NCBI GenBank assembly: GCA_030601755.1
Contig: JAUWBF010000014.1
Coordinates: 1-55,274, forward strand
DNA length: 55,274 nucleotides
Direction of reading: 5' to 3'
DNA from: Verrucomicrobiota bacterium
GTDB taxonomy: Bacteria > Verrucomicrobiota > Verrucomicrobiia > Opitutales > Opitutaceae
A program made the position numbers and the translations under genes. Of this stretch, positions 50,352 through 55,274 are shown piece by piece; positions within the stretch are counted from its first letter, which is position 1, and each line of letters opens with the position of its first letter. The notes below the pieces were generated by a model. The model did not search any database. It was not told the origin of the DNA and was given only the letters and a program-made list of their open reading frames with translations.

Positions 50352-51104
50352 ATGACTTTTGCGGACATGCTGGGCGTCGTCGTCATCGGCCTGCTGGGCA
50401 GCGGGCATTGCGTCGGCATGTGCGCGCCGTTCGCGCTGGCGGTGTCGGCCGGCGCGCGCGGTGCGGGTTGGGTGATCGCCCGGCAGACCGCCTATCAGTT
50501 GGGCAAGGCGACGTCGTATGTGTTCATCGGACTCTTGTTGCTGCTGGCGAGCGAGGCGGGCGTGGCGGTGACGGGCTCGGTGGAGCGCATGCAGGCGGTG
50601 CTGGCTTGGGTCGCGGGCGGGGCGATGATCGTGGTCGGCGCGGCCTACGCGTTGGAGTGGCGGGGTCTGGCGGGATGGTTCGCGGGCGAGCGGGGCGGGC
50701 TGGGGGGGCGGTTGTGCGGCATGGCGGGGGCGTTGTGGCGCTCGCCGTCGCTGGCGCGGGCGTTGTTGATCGGTTGGGTGAACGGGTTTCTGCCCTGCGG
50801 GTTGTCGCTTACGGCGCTGTTGTATCTGGCGAGCTTCGGCTCGGTGGCCGGCGTGGCGGTGGGAGCGTATGTGTTCGGTTTGGCGACAATGCCGGCGCTG
50901 CTGGCGGTGGCGTTGCTGGGACGGCGGATCAGCTTGGGTGCGCGCCGCTGGTTCGTGAGGGCGGGGGGCGTGCTGCTGGTGGTGTTCGGCGTGCTGACGT
51001 TGGTGCGCGGCGACGCGGCGGTGCACCACTGGTTTCATGAGCACACGGTGGTGCCGGGCGGGCCGATGAACGGCGACGGCGGGCACGAGGGGCACGGACA
51101 CTGA
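50352..51104 (+). CDS. TauE/SafE-like sulfite exporter family (UreH-type) membrane protein
   Basis: A 250-residue integral membrane protein from ATG 50352. It contains [20 protein letters not shown], the Cys/His signature of the UreH_2/cytochrome-biogenesis-linked subfamily, six hydrophobic segments (for example [20 protein letters not shown] and [14 protein letters not shown]), and [13 protein letters not shown]. The C-terminus is His rich ([17 protein letters not shown]), suggesting metal binding. Substrate unknown, possibly copper or nickel handling. Confidence 0.8.
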   Translation: MTFADMLGVVVIGLLGSGHCVGMCAPFALAVSAGARGAGWVIARQTAYQLGKATSYVFIGLLLLLASEAGVAVTGSVERMQAVLAWVAGGAMIVVGAAYALEWRGLAGWFAGERGGLGGRLCGMAGALWRSPSLARALLIGWVNGFLPCGLSLTALLYLASFGSVAGVAVGAYVFGLATMPALLAVALLGRRISLGARRWFVRAGGVLLVVFGVLTLVRGDAAVHHWFHEHTVVPGGPMNGDGGHEGHGH

Positions 51105-51184
51105 GCGCCAGACCGATCCCGACGAGGGGCGGGCAGTGGAGGCTTGCCAGCCGCGAGGGGCGAACCAAGAACAGCCCCTTTATT

Positions 51185-52744
51185 ATGGAAAAACTGGCCC
51201 TCCTCTCCGTCAGCGACAAACAGGGACTCGTCGAGTTCGCCACCGCGCTCGTTCGCGAGCACGGTTACAAGCTCCTCTCCACCGGCGGCACCGCCAAGCT
51301 CCTCGCGCAGAGCGGCCTGCCCGTGACGGAGGTCAGCGAGCACACCGGCTTCCCCGAGATGATGGAGGGGCGCGTCAAGACCCTGCACCCCAAGATCCAC
51401 GGCGGTCTGCTCTGCCGTCGCGACAAAGAGGACCACCTCGCCGCCGCCAAGGCCCACGGCATCGGCCTGATCGACCTCGTGGTGGTCAACCTCTACCCGT
51501 TCGAGGCCACCGTCGCGAAGCCGGACGTCACCTTTGAGGACGCCATCGAGAACATCGACATCGGCGGTCCCTCCATGCTGCGCAGCGCGGCCAAGAACCA
51601 CGAGAGCGTCACCGTCGTTTGCGATCCCGCCGACTACACCCGCGTGCTCGCCGCCATGAACGTGCCGGCCAATCTCCACGCGCTCCGCCGCGAGCTCGCT
51701 CTGAAGGTCTTTCAACGCACCGGCTCCTACGACACCGCCATCGCTGCCTACCTGGCCAAGCAGGCCGCCGCCTCCGCCGACGCGCCCGACTTCGACGCGC
51801 TGAGCGGCCTGCCCGCCAGGCTCACGCTTTCCTACGACAAGGCCCAGTCGCTCCGCTACGGCGAGAACCCTCACCAAAAGGCCGCCCTCTACGGCACCTT
51901 CCACGACCACTTTGAGCAGCTCCAGGGCAAGGAACTCAGCTATAACAACATCCTCGATATCACCTCGGCCACCTACCTGATCGGTGAGTTCGAGCGTCCC
52001 ACCGTCGCGATTCTCAAGCACACCAACCCCTGCGGCGTCGGTTGCGCCGACACGCTCGAGGAGGCCTGGGAAAAGGCCTATGCCACCGACCGCCAGGCGC
52101 CCTTCGGCGGCATCATCATCGTCAACCGCACCCTCGGCGGCGAGCTCGCGCAGACCATCTCCGGCATCTTCACCGAGGTCATCATCGCCCCGCGCTTCAG
52201 CGAGGACGCCCTCGCCATCCTCGGCAAAAAGAAGAACCTCCGCCTCATGATCGCCAAGGACGGCATCGGCGCCGACTCGCTCCAGGATGTGCGCTCCGTG
52301 GTCGGCGGCCTGCTCGTGCAGGATCGCAACAAGGTTCTGGGCAACCCCGCCGACTTCAAGGTCGTCACCAAGCGCCAACCCACGGCCGCCGAGTGGGCCG
52401 ACATGATGTTCGGCTGGCGCGTGTGCAAACACGTCAAATCCAACGCCATCGTCTATTGCCACAACGAGCAGACCCTCGGCGTCGGCGCCGGTCAGATGGC
52501 CCGTGTCGACAGCTCGCGCATCGCGGTCTGGAAGGCCGGCGAGGCCAAGCTTGACCTGCGCGGCTCCGTCGTCGTGTCCGAGGCGCTGTTCCCCTTCGCC
52601 GACGGCCTGATCGCCGCCGCCGAGGCCGGCGCCACCGCCGCCATCCAGCCGGGTGGTTCCGTCCGCGACGAGGAGGTCATTGCCGCCGCCGACGCGCGCA
52701 ACATGGCCATGGTCTTCACCGGCCTGCGCCACTTCAAACACTGA
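51185..52744 (+). CDS. purH: Bifunctional AICAR formyltransferase / IMP cyclohydrolase
   Basis: A 519-residue purine enzyme catalysing the last two steps to IMP. The MGS-like cyclohydrolase domain covers residues 1-150 ([46 protein letters not shown]). The AICAR transformylase domain follows ([44 protein letters not shown]). An upstream 80-bp spacer separates it from the membrane protein gene. Confidence 0.97.
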   Translation: MEKLALLSVSDKQGLVEFATALVREHGYKLLSTGGTAKLLAQSGLPVTEVSEHTGFPEMMEGRVKTLHPKIHGGLLCRRDKEDHLAAAKAHGIGLIDLVVVNLYPFEATVAKPDVTFEDAIENIDIGGPSMLRSAAKNHESVTVVCDPADYTRVLAAMNVPANLHALRRELALKVFQRTGSYDTAIAAYLAKQAAASADAPDFDALSGLPARLTLSYDKAQSLRYGENPHQKAALYGTFHDHFEQLQGKELSYNNILDITSATYLIGEFERPTVAILKHTNPCGVGCADTLEEAWEKAYATDRQAPFGGIIIVNRTLGGELAQTISGIFTEVIIAPRFSEDALAILGKKKNLRLMIAKDGIGADSLQDVRSVVGGLLVQDRNKVLGNPADFKVVTKRQPTAAEWADMMFGWRVCKHVKSNAIVYCHNEQTLGVGAGQMARVDSSRIAVWKAGEAKLDLRGSVVVSEALFPFADGLIAAAEAGATAAIQPGGSVRDEEVIAAADARNMAMVFTGLRHFKH

Positions 52745-52894
52745 TGCGGTTGCGGTGGGCGAGGGAAGTGCGATTCTCCTCTCGCCCACGTCGACCTTGT
52801 GCTTGCGAAAAAAATCACGCCGAATGGAAAAATCCGCGAAATCGGCGTTGACAGATCAACGTCAGTCCTGAGTGTTTCGCCCCTCGTTCGTTTT

Positions 52895-52969
<75 letters not shown>

Positions 52970-53060
52970 CTTTCCTCCTCCCGTAGGTCAACGGGGTTCT
53001 TTTTAGGTTTCTCGTCTGGCGCTGGCGAAGCGACTGTCACAGTCGTTGAGCGAAGATTTC

Positions 53061-53135
53061 GCCGGTGTAGCTCAATGGTAGAGCACCTGTTTTGTAAACA
53101 GGCGGTTGCGGGTTCGACTCCAGTCGCCGGCTCCA
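53061..53135 (+). tRNA. tRNA-Thr (TGT)
   Basis: 75 nt with CCA. Acceptor GCCGGTG pairs with CGCCGGC, the anticodon loop TTTGTAA reads TGT, and the T-arm is GCGGGTTCGACTCC. Second of three tandem tRNA genes. Confidence 0.95.
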
Positions 53136-53164
53136 TTTCCCAGACGACCTTGCAGCGATTTCAC

Positions 53165-53238
53165 TGCCCGATGGTGTAATGGTAGCACAGCAGATTCTGA
53201 CTCTGCTTGTTAAGGTTCGAGTCCTTATCGGGCAGCCA
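53165..53238 (+). tRNA. tRNA-Gln (CTG)
   Basis: 74 nt with CCA. Acceptor TGCCCGA pairs with TCGGGCA, the anticodon loop TTCTGAC reads CTG, and the D-arm is TGGTGTAATGGTAGCA. Third of the tandem tRNA genes. Confidence 0.95.
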
Positions 53239-53253
53239 CTCTCAGACGCAGAT

Positions 53254-53289
53254 CGAAGGCCGGCCGGGTTTACGCCCCGCCGGCCTTCG
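53254..53289 (+). terminator. GC-rich hairpin after the tRNA cluster
   Basis: CGAAGGCCGGC and GCCGGCCTTCG form an 11-bp perfect stem with a 14-base loop. The T tract is weak, so termination is probable but not certain. Confidence 0.6.
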
Positions 53290-53375
53290 GCGTTTGCGGC
53301 CCGCTTCACTCGGCAAAAGGGTAAAAATCCCCTTGCCAAACCCGTCGCCGGTCTGTGTTTTGACCAACTTTCCTC

Positions 53376-53570
53376 ATGCAAAAGACCAAAAAGTCCGTCG
53401 CCAAGCGCTTCAAGCTCTCCGCCAAGGGTAAGCTGATGCGTCGCACGCCCGGCTTCCGTCACTTGCTTGCCTCCAAGAGCACCAAGGCCAAGCGCCGTGC
53501 TACCAAGGACAAGCAGGTTGCCGAAGGCCATGCCGCGCCGCTCAAGGCCTGCCTCCCGTTCGGCCTCTGA
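53376..53570 (+). CDS. rpmI: 50S ribosomal protein bL35
   Basis: A 64-residue basic protein: KTKKSVAKRFKLSAKGKLMR and RRTPGFRHLLASKSTKAKRR are the bL35 signature. It is followed 92 bp later by rplT. The infC gene that usually precedes rpmI is not upstream; three tRNA genes are there instead. Confidence 0.95.
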   Translation: MQKTKKSVAKRFKLSAKGKLMRRTPGFRHLLASKSTKAKRRATKDKQVAEGHAAPLKACLPFGL

Positions 53571-53662
53571 GCCAGCAGCGTTTGAACAACCGCAATCAGC
53601 CAGGTCGGGTGATTCCTAACGAGACGACCCACCGGCTCCAAAAACACAAAACCTAATCCAAC

Positions 53663-54034
53663 ATGCCTCGTGCCACCAACTCCCCCGCTTCCCGCAAGCG
53701 GCATAAAAAAGTCCTGAAGTATGCCAAGGGCTACTTCGGCAACAAGTCCCGCCTCTTCCGCTACGCGAAGGATGCCGTCCAGCATGCCTGGCAGCACGCC
53801 TACATCGCCCGTCGCAAGAAGAAGGCCGACTTCCGCGGTCTCTGGATCGTGCGTCTGAACGCCGCCTGCCGCGAGAACGGCATCTCCTACAGCCGCTTCA
53901 TCGAGGGCCTCAAGGCCGCCAATATCCAGATGGACCGCAAGGTCCTCTCCGATCTGGCCATCCGCGACGAAGTCGCCTTCGCCGCCGTCGTCAACCAGGT
54001 CAAGGACGCGCTCAAGGCCAAGGCCGCCGCCTGA
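53663..54034 (+). CDS. rplT: 50S ribosomal protein bL20
   Basis: A 123-residue protein with RATNSPASRKRHKKVLKYAK, GYFGNKSRLFRYAKDAVQHA and FRGLWIVRLNAACRENGISY. All are conserved bL20 segments binding 23S rRNA; the last domain (FIEGLKAANIQMDRKVLSDL) is also the autoregulatory part in other bacteria. Confidence 0.96.
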   Translation: MPRATNSPASRKRHKKVLKYAKGYFGNKSRLFRYAKDAVQHAWQHAYIARRKKKADFRGLWIVRLNAACRENGISYSRFIEGLKAANIQMDRKVLSDLAIRDEVAFAAVVNQVKDALKAKAAA

Positions 54035-54049
54035 TAAACCTTCTCTCCC

Positions 54050-54080
54050 GAGGCGGACCTTCACCGGTCCGCCTCTTTTT
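54050..54080 (+). terminator. Terminator after rplT
   Basis: GAGGCGGACC pairs with GGTCCGCCTC around a short loop, followed by five T, 16 bp after the rplT stop. Confidence 0.88.
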
Positions 54081-54232
54081 GTGTCCGGACGGGACGGCTT
54101 TCGCGATGCGAGGCCGTCCTCTTTTTTGCGTCTATCTCGCCTCCGCGTCCTTGCGTTGAAAATCAGTCCGCTCCGCCCCGCATTTTTGCGTGCCCTCCGC
54201 CCCGTTTCGTGGGCAATCTCTTCCCTTTCTCC

Positions 54233-55274
54233 ATGCAAGACCAACTCTCCGCCCTTCTCGACCAGGCCTCGGCCGAGCTGCCCGCGCTGAAAACCCGTCC
54301 CGAGTTCGAAGCCGCCAAGGCCCGCTACGTCGGCCCCAACGGCAGCCTCACTCAGCTCATGAAGCAGATGGGCTCCGTGCCCAAGGAGCAGAAGCCCGTC
54401 GTCGGCAAGCTCATCAACGAGACCAAGACCGCCCTGCAAGTCCACCTCGACGCCGCGCTCGCCCGCATCGAGTCCGCTGAACTCGCCGCCAAGCTCGGTC
54501 CCGCGGTCGACGCCACCCTGCCTTCGCCCGACCTGCTGCCCGGCACCTTCCATCCGCTCACCCTCGTCCGCGAGGAGATGACCCGCATCCTCGCCAAGGT
54601 CGGTTTCACCGTCGTCGAGGGCCCCGAGGTCGAGACCGAGTATTACTGCTTCGACGCGCTCAACACGCCCGCCGACCACCCGGCCCGCGACGCGCAGGAC
54701 ACCTTCTACCTCCCTGGTCAGGCTCGCTTTGCCAACGTCGCGAAAAAAAATCCCGACGAGAAATACCTGCTCCGCACCCACACCTCGTCGGTGCAGATTC
54801 GCACCATGCTGAAGGGCAACCCGCCCATCCGCGTTGTCTCGCCCGGCCGCGTCTATCGCCGCGACACCACCGACGCCACCCACTCGGCCAACTTCCACCA
54901 GCTTGAGTGCCTCTACGTCGACAAGAACGTCACCGTGCGCGACCTCAAGGCGCTCCTCGATTACATCTTCGCGTCCCTGCTCGGCAAGGACACCAAGACC
55001 CGTTTCCGCCCGCACTACTTCAGCTACACCGAGCCTTCCTTCGAGGTCGACCTCTCCGCCAAGCACCTGCCCAAGGTCAACAAGGAGTGGATCGAGATCG
55101 GCGGCTGCGGCATGGTCGACCCCACCGTGTTCTCCGAGGTCGGCTACGACCCCGAGGTCTGGAGCGGCTACGCCTTCGGCATGGGCCTCGAGCGCCTCGC
55201 CATGCTCATGTATGGCATCGATGACATCCGTCTCTTCTACCAGAACGACGCCCGCTTCCTCCGCCAATTCGCCT
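54233..55274 (+). CDS. pheS: Phenylalanyl-tRNA synthetase alpha subunit (cut by window end)
   Basis: 347 codons are visible from ATG 54233 without a stop; the reading is within a few residues of the usual end (DDIRLFYQNDARFLRQF). The N-terminal coiled coil spans about 1-85. Class II motifs follow: EVETEYYCFDALNTPADHPA, RTHTSSVQIRTM, RVVSPGRVYRRDTTDATHSA with HQLECLYVD, and GYAFGMGLERLAMLMYGIDD (motif 3). It charges tRNA-Phe with PheT, whose gene is expected to follow. Confidence 0.95.
   Translation, partial: MQDQLSALLDQASAELPALKTRPEFEAAKARYVGPNGSLTQLMKQMGSVPKEQKPVVGKLINETKTALQVHLDAALARIESAELAAKLGPAVDATLPSPDLLPGTFHPLTLVREEMTRILAKVGFTVVEGPEVETEYYCFDALNTPADHPARDAQDTFYLPGQARFANVAKKNPDEKYLLRTHTSSVQIRTMLKGNPPIRVVSPGRVYRRDTTDATHSANFHQLECLYVDKNVTVRDLKALLDYIFASLLGKDTKTRFRPHYFSYTEPSFEVDLSAKHLPKVNKEWIEIGGCGMVDPTVFSEVGYDPEVWSGYAFGMGLERLAMLMYGIDDIRLFYQNDARFLRQFA

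Overview
The window is a high-G+C (about 65% by eye) bacterial chromosome segment. Its gene content and order (bL25-pth-bS6-ssb-bL9-dnaB-bamA-skp-lpxD-prs, DUF4174, tandem exbD genes, abundant short palindromic repeats) look like a Verrucomicrobium, most likely Opitutaceae. This placement is from memory of the clade, not from a search.

Left part, about 259-27583: a 27 kb integrated element. An 87-bp perfect direct repeat (259-345 and 27497-27583) contains the 3' half of a tRNA-Asn gene plus its terminator. The intact tRNA-Asn lies at the right end and a tyrosine integrase next to the left repeat. A 26-bp direct repeat near both ends and a local inverted copy look like integrase arm sites. Behind the integrase are small satellite-like genes: an excisionase/AlpA-like HTH, a coiled-coil peptide, a possible replication protein, an ERCC4-nuclease remnant and a terminase-small-subunit-like protein. 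Next comes a minus-strand accessory cluster with two paralogous zeta-toxin-like P-loop kinases (one joined to a sigma-factor-like N-terminus behind an in-frame TGA), an HD-type small alarmone hydrolase translationally coupled to the second kinase, and several unknowns. An XRE regulator with two 17-bp operator-like palindromes separates this cluster from the defence operon.

The defence operon (25245 down to 11118, minus strand, overlaps or gaps of a few bases) reads: SNF2 helicase with a DUF3883 end, Septu ATPase PtuA, Septu HNH nuclease PtuB, DUF1156 adenine methylase, PD-(D/E)XK nuclease, Schlafen/AlbA_2 protein, DUF499 ATPase. Helicase, methylase and DUF499 ATPase together match what I know as the Hma (helicase-methylase-ATPase) type of system. 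Here it carries a whole Septu module and two more effectors nested inside. Beyond it lie a sigma-70-like factor and a YpsA/SLOG-like protein.

The most unexpected signal is a promoter-like motif. Six island genes carry CGTTGAC/T (one copy GGTTGAT) ending exactly 30 nt before the start codon and a CGT whose T is exactly 11 nt before it. This fits leaderless transcripts from one promoter class, possibly read by an island-encoded sigma factor.

Right part, 27613-55274: core chromosome. It holds translation and replication genes, outer-membrane assembly (BamA, Skp, LpxD), Prs, a Do-type periplasmic protease, pyrE, an MBL protein, tRNA-Pro, a TonB/ExbB/two-ExbD energy-transduction operon with TPR and coiled-coil partners, DNA polymerase IV, an inositol-monophosphatase-family enzyme, a beta-CASP RNA nuclease, ApaG, a TauE/SafE-like membrane protein, purH, tRNA-Lys/Thr/Gln, rpmI, rplT and pheS (cut by the window end).
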